From Planctomycetota bacterium (GTDB lineage Bacteria; Planctomycetota; Planctomycetia; Pirellulales; UBA1268), in NCBI GenBank assembly GCA_014238855.1, contig JABAAH010000012.1, forward strand, positions 1 to 64,000: DNA of 64,000 bases, read 5' to 3'. The notes under the pieces were generated by a model. That model worked only from the letters and a program-made list of their open reading frames with translations, was not told the origin of the DNA and did not search any database. A program made the position numbers and the translations under genes. The number at the start of each line of letters is the position of its first letter. Position 1 is the stretch's first letter. Shown piece by piece: positions 9,099-19,198 of the stretch.

Positions 9099-10208
9099 AT
9101 GGTAAATAAAGACGCTGTAACGATACTGACACTTGTTCTAGGATTTATTTGTATCGGATGTGAACCGGTAGGAAGTAGCGATATTCGTAATAAAAATTCA
9201 ACATCTGGCGTAAAAGTTGAATTAAAAGTTGCTGCATGTCAGCCCACGAATTTGCCTGGTCTCGGTGACGCTATTCTTGGTGTAGCAGATCGTGTTCGTG
9301 CAATGACTTCAGGTCGCGTTGAACTTGACGTACAAGAACCAGGTGCCCTTGTACCGGCGCTTGAAGTACTCGATGCAGTTTCGAGCGGCACTATTGAAAG
9401 TGGGTTTGGACCAGCTGGCTTCTGGGCTGGCAAAATGCCTGCAGCACCTTTATTTAGTGCTATACCGTTTGGACCGGAGGCCGGTGAATATATTGCCTGG
9501 ATGTATCATGGTGACGGACTTGAACTTGAGCAACGAATGTATTCTGAGGCCGGTTTCCAAGTTGTGTCCTTGCCGTGCGCATTGCTAGCAGCTGAAACGA
9601 GTGGCTGGTTTCGGAAGCCTGTTGATACGGTAGAAGATCTTCGTGGATTGAAGATGCGGTTTTACGGACTCGGTGGACAAGTCATGCAAGAACTCGGTGT
9701 TGCCGTCACTGTGATGCCGGGAGGAGAAATTTATCAAGCGCTCGAAAAAAATATTCTTGATGCAACAGAATTTTCTATGCCGGCAATAGATGAAAAGCTT
9801 GGGTTCTCTCGTGTTGCAAAATACAACTACTATCCAGGGTGGCATCAGCAAGCAACTCTTCTGGAATTACTCATTAATAAGAATACTTGGGATTCTTTAT
9901 CAAAAGTTGATCAATCAATTATTTCGAATGCTTGTCAGGCAGCTATGCTCGATAGTTTTGCAAAATCAGAGGCAATTCAGGCAGACGCGATCCGTCGAAA
10001 TACTGATGAGAGAGGTGTTGAGAATCGCGTATGGTCTCCAGAGATGCTCGATCTCTACGAAGAGACATGGCACGACGTGGTATCCCGCGAAGCAGCTCAG
10101 GATCCGTTTTTCAAAGAAGTCTGGGAGAATTTGCAGTCCTTTCGGAGCCATTACCGAGAATGGGGTGGCCGAGCTTTTCTTCCTCGTAAAAAAACATCAG
10201 CTCAGTAA
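9099..10208 (+). CDS. TRAP transporter solute-binding protein (DctP/TakP-like)
   Basis: A periplasmic solute receptor for a TRAP secondary transporter. After a hydrophobic N-terminus ending in GFICIGCEP (a loose lipobox, C about residue 26) comes a DctP fold of normal length (369 residues). The stretch LKMRFYGLGGQVMQELG, then VTVMPGGEIYQALEK, ATEFSMPAIDEKLGF and YYPGWHQQAT matches the DctP branch that includes alpha-keto-acid (TakP) and FcbT1-type receptors. The ligand is therefore probably an organic acid, but this is inference. The fused permease gene starts 47 bases downstream on the same strand, which fits an operon of receptor plus QM permease. Confidence 0.92.
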   Translation: MVNKDAVTILTLVLGFICIGCEPVGSSDIRNKNSTSGVKVELKVAACQPTNLPGLGDAILGVADRVRAMTSGRVELDVQEPGALVPALEVLDAVSSGTIESGFGPAGFWAGKMPAAPLFSAIPFGPEAGEYIAWMYHGDGLELEQRMYSEAGFQVVSLPCALLAAETSGWFRKPVDTVEDLRGLKMRFYGLGGQVMQELGVAVTVMPGGEIYQALEKNILDATEFSMPAIDEKLGFSRVAKYNYYPGWHQQATLLELLINKNTWDSLSKVDQSIISNACQAAMLDSFAKSEAIQADAIRRNTDERGVENRVWSPEMLDLYEETWHDVVSREAAQDPFFKEVWENLQSFRSHYREWGGRAFLPRKKTSAQ

Positions 10209-10255
10209 ATTTATGAGAGAACGAACATGATTGCAGGCTGTCCAGAGGATCGGAC

Positions 10256-12388
10256 GTGAACAGAGAAGAGGCACTCGACAAGCAATCGCCAAATGTTTGC
10301 AACCAGGGCAATGTGGAGAAAAATTCTCTGAGTCTAATGCGTCGAGTCATAGGTTCAGCAGCTCTATTGTTTCCACTGCTTACCTTGACGATTTTGATTC
10401 ACGTTGTCTTACGGTACACGCTGGGCATTAATTTGGTGTGGCTTGAAGAGCTACATTGGCAGTTGTATGCCTATCTTGGAACCTTAAGTGTAGCTTTTTC
10501 ATTTATTACAAATGGCCATGTTCGATTAGATCTTCTACGCAATCGTTTCAGTCAGCAGACGCTGAGGACAGTCGAGGCATTTGGTCTAATGTTCTTTGTG
10601 GTTCCATTTACCGGACTCATCTCGTGGCATGGTTTCCGATCAGTTATGCAATCGTATGTGATCGGTGAGCATTCGGTAAATGAGCAAGGGCTTCCTTGTA
10701 CGTTTATTGTGAAACTGGCACTCCCGCTTTCTTGTGTATGTATTCTCTTTGTGGCCTCTATACGACTGTTAGCGTTTTCATCACAACGCACCGACAGCAC
10801 TCTGTTCTCAAGGAAGAAAAATGTTCAAAGCTCTTGGTGGAACTGGAGGTTGGGGGTAGGGTCGGCAATAATTATCTGTTTGGTGGGACCTGCTTGGTGG
10901 GTTGGGCAGATTGACCCAAGGTATGCTTTGGTCGTTGTGATGTTTGGAAGCTTTGTGGCCCTTTTGTTTACAGGGTATCCAATTGCATTTGTACTGGGTG
11001 GCGTTGCTGTAGCTTTTATTGCCGTGGGTTACGTCACAGACTATCTTGGGTACACACTTACTTTCGATCATGCAGGTACAAAGCTTTATCTCGGTAGTGC
11101 GGCTGGATTTGTAAATCGGATATATGGGGGACTTTTAAGAAAACCAGAACTTGTTGCACTCCCAATGTTCATTTTTATGGGTCTTCTGTTAGATCGTAGC
11201 GGCATGGCGAAGCGAATGATGAGAGCCATGCAACAACTGTTTGGAAGGGTTCGCGGCGGCTTGGCAATCTGTGTAGTTCTCATTGGAATTTTACTTGCTG
11301 CAAGTACAGGCATCATAGGAGCTTCGGTGGTTTTGCTTGGCTTAATTGGCCTGCCAGTGATGCTTCACCAAGGTTATGCAAAGTCGCTTGCTACTGGTAC
11401 CGTTTGTTCTGCAGGTACGCTTGGGATACTGATGCCACCGAGTATCATGCTTGTCATTATGGCGGACCAAGCATCAGTGCCAGTCAGCGATCTCTTCATG
11501 GGAGCGGTTCTCCCGTGCGTTCTGCTAGCTGTTTTGTATGTGTTCTATTTAGTTTTTATAGGAAACATCAGGCCGGAAGACGCACCACTTGGCAGCCAGC
11601 AAGAGGGTTCAGCAAAAGTATTTTTCGATATCATACTCGCGATTGTTCCGGCTTTTATGCTTATGCTTGTCGTCCTCGGATCAATTTTTGCCGGAGTTGC
11701 CACGGTGACAGAGGCCAGTGGTCTTGGTGTCGTTGGTGCAAGTATTTTAGCAATCACACATTGGTTATGCAGGACGGATCAAGAACACCAAGAAAAATTT
11801 GACTACCGTACAATTCTCAGCGAAGGATGGCAATGCTGCGTCGATGCCTTTTCTCTCACTGGCTCCATTGTCGGTATCCTTATTGGCGCGACATGCTTTG
11901 CATTTATTCTTCGTGAGTTGGGTGGTGATAAGCTCATTCAATACGGACTAGAAAGCTTGCCGTTTGGTCCGTTTGGTGTTGTTGCAGTTGTCTTGGGTAT
12001 TATTTTTTTCTTGGGTTTCTTTCTCGACTGGATTGAGATCACGATTATTGTTTTGCCTCTGGTTGTGTCGACCATTGGAACAATGGATTTTCAGCTTGTT
12101 GACCCAGTACTCTATGAGCGTCATGAAGATTTTGTCGCGGCCCGCACGATAGCGAATACGGTTTGGTTTTGTATCCTGATGGCAGTGTGTCTTCAGACTT
12201 CTTTTCTCACACCACCGGTTGGATTTGCGATTTTCTATTTAAAGAGTGTCACACCACAAGAAGTTGAACTGAAGGACATCTATCAGGGTGTTGTACCGTT
12301 CGTAATGCTTCAACTTGTTGGACTAGCCCTTGTTTTTTTCTTCGGGAAGTATTTTGTGCTCTGGTTGCCACACTATATATATGGTTGA
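10256..12388 (+). CDS. TRAP transporter fused permease (DctQ-DctM)
   Basis: Fused small and large membrane subunits of a TRAP transporter. The first ~180 residues are the four-helix DctQ part (VVLRYTLGINLVWLEELHWQLY is typical). From about residue 215 the protein is the multi-helix DctM part, with VALPMFIFMGLLLDRSGMAKRM, TGIIGASVVLLGLIGLPVML and LGILMPPSIMLVIMADQA. The length of 710 residues fits a fusion. GTG 10256 is taken as start because AGAGGA sits 6 bases upstream. An alternative ATG lies at about 10337, just before the first membrane helix. It uses a sodium gradient with the upstream receptor to import a probable organic acid. Confidence 0.92.
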   Translation: MNREEALDKQSPNVCNQGNVEKNSLSLMRRVIGSAALLFPLLTLTILIHVVLRYTLGINLVWLEELHWQLYAYLGTLSVAFSFITNGHVRLDLLRNRFSQQTLRTVEAFGLMFFVVPFTGLISWHGFRSVMQSYVIGEHSVNEQGLPCTFIVKLALPLSCVCILFVASIRLLAFSSQRTDSTLFSRKKNVQSSWWNWRLGVGSAIIICLVGPAWWVGQIDPRYALVVVMFGSFVALLFTGYPIAFVLGGVAVAFIAVGYVTDYLGYTLTFDHAGTKLYLGSAAGFVNRIYGGLLRKPELVALPMFIFMGLLLDRSGMAKRMMRAMQQLFGRVRGGLAICVVLIGILLAASTGIIGASVVLLGLIGLPVMLHQGYAKSLATGTVCSAGTLGILMPPSIMLVIMADQASVPVSDLFMGAVLPCVLLAVLYVFYLVFIGNIRPEDAPLGSQQEGSAKVFFDIILAIVPAFMLMLVVLGSIFAGVATVTEASGLGVVGASILAITHWLCRTDQEHQEKFDYRTILSEGWQCCVDAFSLTGSIVGILIGATCFAFILRELGGDKLIQYGLESLPFGPFGVVAVVLGIIFFLGFFLDWIEITIIVLPLVVSTIGTMDFQLVDPVLYERHEDFVAARTIANTVWFCILMAVCLQTSFLTPPVGFAIFYLKSVTPQEVELKDIYQGVVPFVMLQLVGLALVFFFGKYFVLWLPHYIYG

Positions 12389-12437
12389 TGAATATATGCA
12401 ATTGATGGATGAATGGTTGATTGGCTACGTATAAGCA

Positions 12438-13670
12438 TCACATATTGTTGTGAAGAGACGCTGTAATTTCGCGTGCTAATTTCTGTTCAACAAAAAATGA
12501 ACCGATTGCAATTATAAAACACCAGACTGAGAATCCGACGCACTGTGCTGTAAAGTCGACTCCCGAATCGATTAGGAGCCCGGTAAGTCCAGGCCCAATG
12601 GCTGTAGAAAAAACCATGATCGTAGTTGTGAGGGAACGTATTGAGCCGAGGTGTTGAGTGCCATACAGTGCAGGCAATACGGCGCCCCAAAGAGCACTCG
12701 ACATGCCCATCGTGACTCCCATTGAACCGAGTGCAATGTACCAAGCCGTTACACTTGTCGCTTGACTAATGAGGGCCATACCAAAACCAATTGGTAGTAA
12801 TAAAAATGGTATAAGTCGATAGCCTCCGAACCGATCGACAGCCCACCCAGCCCAGAATGATGCCATCACACCAGACAGTGCAAAGCATGTAAATCCGGGT
12901 GACATTGCAACAAGATCCCATTGTTTTATTTCAGCAAGATGAGTCTGGTTAAAGAATAGTACGGTGCCCATCAGACCAGGCGTGAGAAGTGTCGGCAGGA
13001 GTGCAGGAAGGAGCCAGTGACGAAGAGCTTCTTTACGGACCCAGTGCCGTCCCTGAAGTCCGGACAGCACATCGTGTTCGGTTCGTTGTGCAGGCACCCG
13101 ATTCGTTCGGAGAAGTATCGCTGTAAGTGGCATGAAGATGAGGATCAAAAAAGAAGCGACACAGAGCCACAAGGCTCGCCATCCAAACGTTTGGATAACG
13201 ATAATTGCTGGTGCCGCAAACAAAATCTCACTTGCGGGATATCCAAGATTTGCCAGCGCTACTGCTCGACCTCGATGATTCACAAACCATCGACCCAGAG
13301 TGGTCATTGCAATATGTCCAAACATGCCCTGCCCACAGAACCGAAGTAAAAATAATGAGCCACCTAGAATCCATGTGGATTGACTCCATGCCATACCGAT
13401 AGCTGCGAGTGTGAATAAACAGGCTGTTACTAACGTCACAATTCGCGGTGGTACACGATCCACAATTGAACCCTGCCAGAACATGATTACTGCTGAAGCA
13501 AGAGTCGCGAGGGTGTAGATGCCTCCCCAGCCTCCGTCAGAGAGATTAAACTGTTCTTTTATGGATGATGAGCAGAGAGAGATAAACCATGTCTGCCCAC
13601 CGGTAGATGCAAACGTGAGAAGGAATCCCACGGAGAGCCAACGAATATTCTGGATTAAAAAGTGAATCAT
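12438..13670 (-). CDS. major facilitator superfamily transporter
   Basis: A 410-residue membrane protein with about 12 hydrophobic segments and MFS character. Examples are FTLAAIGMAWSQSTWILGGSLFLLRFCGQG in the N-terminal half and SGVMASFWAGWAVDRFGGYR at the start of the second half. It converges with the TRAP permease with only 49 bases between the stops, and no strong terminator is seen there. The substrate cannot be assigned from sequence. It resembles the broad monocarboxylate/oxalate-formate type MFS group, so an organic acid is possible. Confidence 0.88.
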   Translation of the reverse strand: MIHFLIQNIRWLSVGFLLTFASTGGQTWFISLCSSSIKEQFNLSDGGWGGIYTLATLASAVIMFWQGSIVDRVPPRIVTLVTACLFTLAAIGMAWSQSTWILGGSLFLLRFCGQGMFGHIAMTTLGRWFVNHRGRAVALANLGYPASEILFAAPAIIVIQTFGWRALWLCVASFLILIFMPLTAILLRTNRVPAQRTEHDVLSGLQGRHWVRKEALRHWLLPALLPTLLTPGLMGTVLFFNQTHLAEIKQWDLVAMSPGFTCFALSGVMASFWAGWAVDRFGGYRLIPFLLLPIGFGMALISQATSVTAWYIALGSMGVTMGMSSALWGAVLPALYGTQHLGSIRSLTTTIMVFSTAIGPGLTGLLIDSGVDFTAQCVGFSVWCFIIAIGSFFVEQKLAREITASLHNNM

Positions 13671-14079
13671 AAAAAATTGGAGTTTTAGGAAGAGTATCCG
13701 AACACCTTATGGTGTCGAATACAATGGGAACTCGTATCACGCGTTTTTATGATAGAACGGCAACTACTATTCTTATGACAGCGAAGTGATTCACTAGCGG
13801 ATCATCGAATGAAAGCTTAATAGATGTTAAAAATAAAAATATTTTTTAGGATCTATTCTAAGCCTTATGCAGTTCTCGACGGCTGCTGTTGCAGAGCAAC
13901 CTCTTTTTGAGCTTTCAAAAAATGAAACGGGTGGTGTTACACAAAGGTCACCGAATCAAACTCCGGTATCGATTACTTTTTTGTGAAAGTGATGCAACAC
14001 ATATTTCAATCGAAGATCGTTACAGTATGCTTTCTCATGCAAAATCGCGAAGCCCGAGCGACTGAGTGCAGATGAAAAA
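13671..14079. other. 409-bp intergenic region
   Basis: This lies between the start of the MFS gene and the stop of the second DUF1501 gene. It carries an AT-rich stretch at about 13826-13850 that could hold a promoter. Two short overlapping plus-strand reading frames (39 codons from ATG 13867 and 47 codons from ATG 13920) have no recognisable product. I see no structured RNA. Confidence 0.5.
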
Positions 14080-15522
14080 TTACGCGAGAATGTCGTTCAC
14101 AACATGCCCATGTACATCGGTAAGACGATATCGACGACCTTGGAATTTATAGGTCAGTCGTTCATGGTCGATTCCGAGTAAGTGAAGAAGTGTTGCATGG
14201 AAATCATGTACGTGTACAGCTTCTGATTGAATATTGTATCCATACTCATCGGTTTTCCCCCAACTGATACCAGGTCGAATACCGCCACCCGCCATCCATG
14301 ACGTAAAGCAGCGAGGATGATGGTCACGGCCAAAATCAGCACCAGGTTTGTAAAGTCCTTGGCAATAGTTTGTACGACCGAATTCACCACCCCAGATCAC
14401 AAGGGTGTCATCAAGCATTCCATGATCAGCTAGGTCTTCGACAAGTGCTGCAGCTGGTTGATCAGTTTCTTGACATTGCTTTTGCAACCCACTTTGTAGT
14501 CCGCTGTGGTGATCCCATCCTTGATGATACAGTTGGATAAAACGGACCCCTCGTTCTGCGAGTCGCCGTGCAAGAAGACAATTGGCCGAGAAGCTTCCTG
14601 GGTTTGTGACATCCGGTCCGTATCGGTTGAGTACATGCTGAGGCTCGTCGCTTACATCCGTGACATCCGGTATGCTGGCCTGCATTCGATAAGCCATTTC
14701 ATAGTGGACTATTCGGTCTGTAATTTCGTTATCAGATGTTTCATGAAATTGGTGTTCATGCAATCGTCGCAAGCCATCGAGCATAAGCCGGCGACTCTCT
14801 GGAGATACCCCTGGTGGGTTGTTGATATAGAGTACGGGTTCAGGTCCAGAACGAAAGCGTATCGCTTGATGTCTTGACGGCAGAAAGCCTGATCCCCAGA
14901 GATGACTTTGTAACGGCTGTCCACCTTTGTTCTTTGTGAGTAGAACAACAAACGATGGTAGATCATCAGTGATGTTACCCAATCCGTAGTCTAGCCATGC
15001 CCCAATACTTGGACGACCAGGAATCTGTGATCCACTTTGCATGAAACAAACTCCTGGACCATGATTAATACTTTCCGTAAACATGGCTTTGATAAAACAG
15101 AGTCGATCAGCAATAGCCGCAGTGTGTGGTAGTAGTTCGCTCAGGGTGGCACCACTCATGCCGTGTTGTGAGAATTTGAAGGGCGATCCAACGAGTGGTA
15201 TGGAACTTTGGTTTCCACTCATGCCGGTTAGTCGTTGTCCGCGACGCACACTTTCAGGAAGTTGTTGACCGGTCTGTTGAACAAGAGTTGGTTTGTCATC
15301 AAATAAATCAAGTTGTGATGGTCCACCAGCCTGAAAGAGATAAATGACCCGTTTTGCTTTGGGAGCATGATGCAGGTGCTGAAGAACACCATTGCTATGA
15401 GTATCTTGTGCCTCCGCGGATAGCATTTCATTGAGTGCAATGCCTCCAAGGCCCATGCCAAATGTGTTGAGCCATTGTCTTCGGTTGATGGAAGAGGCCG
15501 TTCCATGAGGTAAACCACTCAT
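14080..15522 (-). CDS. DUF1501 family Tat-exported protein (second copy)
   Basis: Paralogue of the DUF1501 gene at 4.5-5.9 kb. The Tat-like motif NRRQWLNTFG is near residues 13-22 and an alanine-rich region follows. Landmarks are YLFQAGGPSQLDLFDDKP, MQSGSQIPGRPSIGAWLDYGLG, IWGGEFGRTNY, GRDHHPRCFTSWMAGGG and YKFQGRRYRLTDVHG. It is read after the PSD1 gene, whose TGA overlaps this ATG (4-bp ATGA overlap at 15519-15522), so translation is coupled. Function beyond the family is unknown. Confidence 0.92.
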   Translation of the reverse strand: MSGLPHGTASSINRRQWLNTFGMGLGGIALNEMLSAEAQDTHSNGVLQHLHHAPKAKRVIYLFQAGGPSQLDLFDDKPTLVQQTGQQLPESVRRGQRLTGMSGNQSSIPLVGSPFKFSQHGMSGATLSELLPHTAAIADRLCFIKAMFTESINHGPGVCFMQSGSQIPGRPSIGAWLDYGLGNITDDLPSFVVLLTKNKGGQPLQSHLWGSGFLPSRHQAIRFRSGPEPVLYINNPPGVSPESRRLMLDGLRRLHEHQFHETSDNEITDRIVHYEMAYRMQASIPDVTDVSDEPQHVLNRYGPDVTNPGSFSANCLLARRLAERGVRFIQLYHQGWDHHSGLQSGLQKQCQETDQPAAALVEDLADHGMLDDTLVIWGGEFGRTNYCQGLYKPGADFGRDHHPRCFTSWMAGGGIRPGISWGKTDEYGYNIQSEAVHVHDFHATLLHLLGIDHERLTYKFQGRRYRLTDVHGHVVNDILA

Positions 15523-18500
15523 CGTTTCATCACACTTTCGTCAAGCGCAAGCAAGCCAGATACGACTGTCGCAACAGCAGCTACATCAATAGGATCTAAA
15601 ATTTTATTTCGTGCTTTCTGTCCAACAGCAAGAAGCTTCTTTGCATCTTTCGGATGAGACTCATACCAGTGTCGCTGGTTGTCTATCATTCGGTTCAATA
15701 TTTCTTGTTCATCATCGTCAGGATGACGACTGGTCAGAAGATAAAAAGCTGCTTTGATTGCTGTTGATAAATTATTTGAATGTTCGAGGAGAACATTCTC
15801 CGCGAGCACACGAGACGCTTCCACGAACTGGGTGCCGTTAAGAAGAACAAGAGCGTGCAAAGGTGTGTTGGTTGTGTCACGTTTCGCAGTACAGACGACT
15901 CTATTGGGAAGATCAAAAGCCTCTAAGAGAGGAGCAGGGCCACTTCTACGCCAGTATGTGTAAATACTCCGACGGTACAGAGCCGTCCCGGAGTCAATTT
16001 TTTCCGGCTTGAATGATTCTGCAATGTCGTATGGCTTCACCGGTGGCCCACCAGATTTTTTATCAAGCAGCCCACTGGCTGCGAGTGCGGCATCACGAAT
16101 CATCTCTGCAGGTAGTCGATGTCTAGGACCTCGTGCAAGCCACTCATTGGCTGGATCGTTCACCATTGTTTCGTGCCGAGCCATGCTTTTTTGTTGATAT
16201 ACGTCTGAGGTCATGATGAATTTCATAAGTGCTTTCACATCCCATGAAAACCCACCCTCTTCTTTTGCATGGGAAAACTTCCATGCAAGAAGATCAAGAA
16301 GTTCAGGATATTCAGGCTGCGTTGCCTGGCTGCCAAAGTCTTCTGAACTGCGGACAAGGCCATGACCAAAAAGTGACTGCCAAAAACGGTTCACAGTAAC
16401 ACGAGCCAAAAGAGGATGTTCAGGGTCAAGAAGCCACTGACTTAATCCAAGCCGATTACGCGGTAGTTGAGTTGCAAAAGCAGGCAGCACGGGAGGCGTG
16501 TCTGGCTGAATGGCTTCGCCTTTTTTGTCGTACTCGCCTCGGAGGAGTACGAATGCTTTCTTTGGTGGTGATTGTTCTTTCATCACCATAATTTCTGATG
16601 TTTTTTCAACGAGTTTATTACGAGTCTTATATGCACTTTGAAGTTGTTTTTGATTTTGTAGGACATCTTTATCGATGGCTGTAAGATACTCACCCACTGC
16701 ATGCACATTGGTGTTGGAGTGCATGACCTGCGCAAGCGTGCCAGGTTGGTAGCATTCTTGAATTTCAAGAGGCGAAAGAGCCCGATTGAAAACACGAAAT
16801 TCATCAATAGAGCCGTTCTTGAGACCATGATCTCGCATGCGCTCTCCAATCGATATTGTGTTTCCTTTGCGGCTGGAAATGGTACGAGTAAGAGTATCGT
16901 GCACGACTTCCGTTTTTACTTGTTGACCATCAAGAAATATCTTTAGCCCATCAGTTCGTCCTGTCCCATCACTGCTTACAGCAATATGCACCCAGCGATT
17001 CACTGGAATTTCGTCAAGCATCCGAATACTCGCAGCATTGCCTGGCCAAAAATGAATTAATGACCAACGAAGATGACCAAGGTCCACGATCAGTTCATAC
17101 CCCTGACTTCCCGCATCAGTCCAGGCTTTTGATCGATGGAAGACAACAGCCCGTTCATAAGAGGTGGGAATATTGACCCAACATGACACGGAGAACGATT
17201 CACTTCTGCTGAAATTTCCTACGGGAGTCTTTACAGGGTGATCACCTGTCAATTTGATTGCCATCCCGGATTGTCCTGGAACTAAGGTATTGTTTGGGGG
17301 CGATGTTGCGGCAGTTTTTAAAAGTGTTCCGGACGCATTGGATGTTCTAGCTTCCTCAGATTCGAGTGTTTTCGAGCTCAATTTCTGATCAGGTTTTCTA
17401 GTGTCAATCAGGCATGGAAAACTATCGTTTTTTAAGCGAGCGTCAAATGAATAGTGAGCCACTTCACCAAGTATGGAAAAGTTTTCTGGATCAGATCTAT
17501 CGCGGACTGACGTATTTTCGATGAGCAATTTTTGAATAGTTTCCTGCTTATGTTTCTTCAAATGTTGCAGGTCCCGTGCCTGTTTATGAATTTCTTGGTT
17601 AGCACAATTGATCTGTTCGTGAAGGTCTGCGTTCGCTAATTGCAGCGTTGGCGTTGGCGTAGCTTGAGTAAAAAAGGAGTACAGGCCAGCCTCTTCAATA
17701 TCATCAAAAAATGCAAAAAGGGAGTAGAAGTCTTTTTGAGAGATCGGATCAAATTTATGATCATGGCATCGACAGCATTCAAGGGTAAGTCCTAGAAATG
17801 CTGTGCCAAACGTCGTCACTCTATCGTTGACGTAACGGATTCGATATTCCTCAGAAACGGATCCTCCTTCATTCTCTTGCTGATGCAATCTATTAAATGC
17901 GGTTGCAAGAATCTGATCGTCGGTGGCATCTGGCAGAAGGTCTCCAGCTATTTGCCAAAGTACGAAACGATCCCAAGACATGTTTTCGTTGAATGACGTA
18001 ACGACCCAATCACGCCAAGGCCACATATTTGGTCGCGGAGTGTCTCGTTGAAATCCATAACTGTCTGAATAACGAGCTATATCCAACCAGTCTGCTGCCA
18101 TTCTTTCGCCATACCCAGGACTCTGAAGAAGACGATCAAGCAGTTGTTCGTAAGCATGTGGTGAGGAATCTTTCAGGAAAAATTCAAGCTCAGCCGTGCT
18201 TGGTGGAAGCCCAGTAAGGTCAAAACTCGTGCGTCGTATGAGTGTGGAATGATCTGCCTTTGGTTGAAGTTGGAGTCCACGATCATGAAGTCGATGAGTA
18301 AGCAATCCATCAATCGGGTGAAGTTCTGAGGAATACGTTTTTGGTACTTTGGCAGGAATGAATGCCCAGTGAGGTTCATAGATAGCTCCGCGAGCAATCC
18401 ACGCTTTAAGAAGATCGATATCATCTGATGAAAGTTTGCCGAGTTTGGCTGATGGCGGTGGCATGACAAGATCAGGGTCGTCAGAACTCGTGCGAGCAAT

Positions 18501-18872
18501 AACCTCACTTTTCTCAACTTCATTGGGAACAATCGCGTGCAGACCACTGTCAAGAAGTGCGGTTGCGCTATCAGCAAGGTCAAGTCGAAGGCCTGCTTCA
18601 CGATTTGCTCCATCCGGTCCATGGCAGGCAAAGCAATGCTCGGAAAGAATCGGTCGGATATGGTGATTGAATGTAATTACCTTTTGTTTGGACGATTCGT
18701 TTTGTGCGTGTAGAGGTTCTGGATGAATGGTAAAAAATATAAAAGTTAAGACTGCGCACACAAATCGAAAAAAAATAGTGGAAGAGTCTTTGTCCCAAAT
18801 ATATTTTTGGTGCGAATTTCTTGATTGATGACTTGTCGGGAAGAAAAAATTGGGAACCATATTCGAATCCAA
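15519..18872 (-). CDS. PSCyt1/PSCyt2/LamG/PSD1 planctomycete protein
   Basis: A larger relative of the PSD1 protein at 2.0-4.5 kb. In order: a hydrophobic export segment near residues 33-50; PSCyt1 with haem motif CFACH at 80-84 and LVMPPP; PSCyt2/DUF1549 with a second motif CCRCHDHKFDP; a LamG/concanavalin-like insert at roughly residues 545-700 (SFSVSCWVN, KIFLDGQQV, IDEFRVFNRALSPLEI); and a DUF1553/PSD1 end (RLGLSQWLLDPEHPLLARVTVNRFW). The LamG domain suggests carbohydrate or surface binding. Start ATG 18872 is kept, with ATG 18860 as an alternative. It is coupled to the downstream DUF1501 gene by ATGA overlap. A role in extracellular polymer degradation or redox is inference only. Confidence 0.92.
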   Translation of the reverse strand: MDSNMVPNFFFPTSHQSRNSHQKYIWDKDSSTIFFRFVCAVLTFIFFTIHPEPLHAQNESSKQKVITFNHHIRPILSEHCFACHGPDGANREAGLRLDLADSATALLDSGLHAIVPNEVEKSEVIARTSSDDPDLVMPPPSAKLGKLSSDDIDLLKAWIARGAIYEPHWAFIPAKVPKTYSSELHPIDGLLTHRLHDRGLQLQPKADHSTLIRRTSFDLTGLPPSTAELEFFLKDSSPHAYEQLLDRLLQSPGYGERMAADWLDIARYSDSYGFQRDTPRPNMWPWRDWVVTSFNENMSWDRFVLWQIAGDLLPDATDDQILATAFNRLHQQENEGGSVSEEYRIRYVNDRVTTFGTAFLGLTLECCRCHDHKFDPISQKDFYSLFAFFDDIEEAGLYSFFTQATPTPTLQLANADLHEQINCANQEIHKQARDLQHLKKHKQETIQKLLIENTSVRDRSDPENFSILGEVAHYSFDARLKNDSFPCLIDTRKPDQKLSSKTLESEEARTSNASGTLLKTAATSPPNNTLVPGQSGMAIKLTGDHPVKTPVGNFSRSESFSVSCWVNIPTSYERAVVFHRSKAWTDAGSQGYELIVDLGHLRWSLIHFWPGNAASIRMLDEIPVNRWVHIAVSSDGTGRTDGLKIFLDGQQVKTEVVHDTLTRTISSRKGNTISIGERMRDHGLKNGSIDEFRVFNRALSPLEIQECYQPGTLAQVMHSNTNVHAVGEYLTAIDKDVLQNQKQLQSAYKTRNKLVEKTSEIMVMKEQSPPKKAFVLLRGEYDKKGEAIQPDTPPVLPAFATQLPRNRLGLSQWLLDPEHPLLARVTVNRFWQSLFGHGLVRSSEDFGSQATQPEYPELLDLLAWKFSHAKEEGGFSWDVKALMKFIMTSDVYQQKSMARHETMVNDPANEWLARGPRHRLPAEMIRDAALAASGLLDKKSGGPPVKPYDIAESFKPEKIDSGTALYRRSIYTYWRRSGPAPLLEAFDLPNRVVCTAKRDTTNTPLHALVLLNGTQFVEASRVLAENVLLEHSNNLSTAIKAAFYLLTSRHPDDDEQEILNRMIDNQRHWYESHPKDAKKLLAVGQKARNKILDPIDVAAVATVVSGLLALDESVMKR

Positions 18873-19198
18873 AAGGGATTACAATTTGCTCGGTTCCCGC
18901 ATCGCCGAAACATGGTCATAAAGGCCGTAGAGTCGCGGACTAAGAAAGTCGATCAGCGGGTTTTCTGTCGAAACAATCCAAAGATGCTTGGATGGCCTGT
19001 TGTAACAGTTGTTTCTTTAATTTAACGAAATTCAAAGAAACTACAAGAAATTATTCAACATACGCTTGAGGGTAAAAGATTCATTGTTTTGGGCTTCAAT
19101 GAGTAGTTTCAGACGAAAACGTACATGGGTAGTATAGAGATTGATTTACAAGAGTTCTGGTCTTTGTTTTTTCGATGAACGCCAAAAGGAGAAACCGG
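18873..19198. other. 326-bp divergent intergenic region
   Basis: This separates the minus-strand PSD1 gene from the plus-strand esterase, so it should hold both promoters. It contains an imperfect hairpin at about 19011-19041 (GTTTCTTT and AAAGAAAC arms with an inner ATTT/AAAT pairing) not followed by a T-run on either strand. No gene is recognised. Confidence 0.5.

Noticed and set aside
13867..14064. Two overlapping short reading frames, 39 and 47 codons, between MFS and DUF1501
   Set aside because: No ribosome-binding site, no family-like residues, and frames of this size are expected by chance.
19011..19041. Inverted repeat in the divergent PSD1/esterase region
   Set aside because: The stem is AT-rich and interrupted, with no T-run; it could be an operator but nothing supports it.
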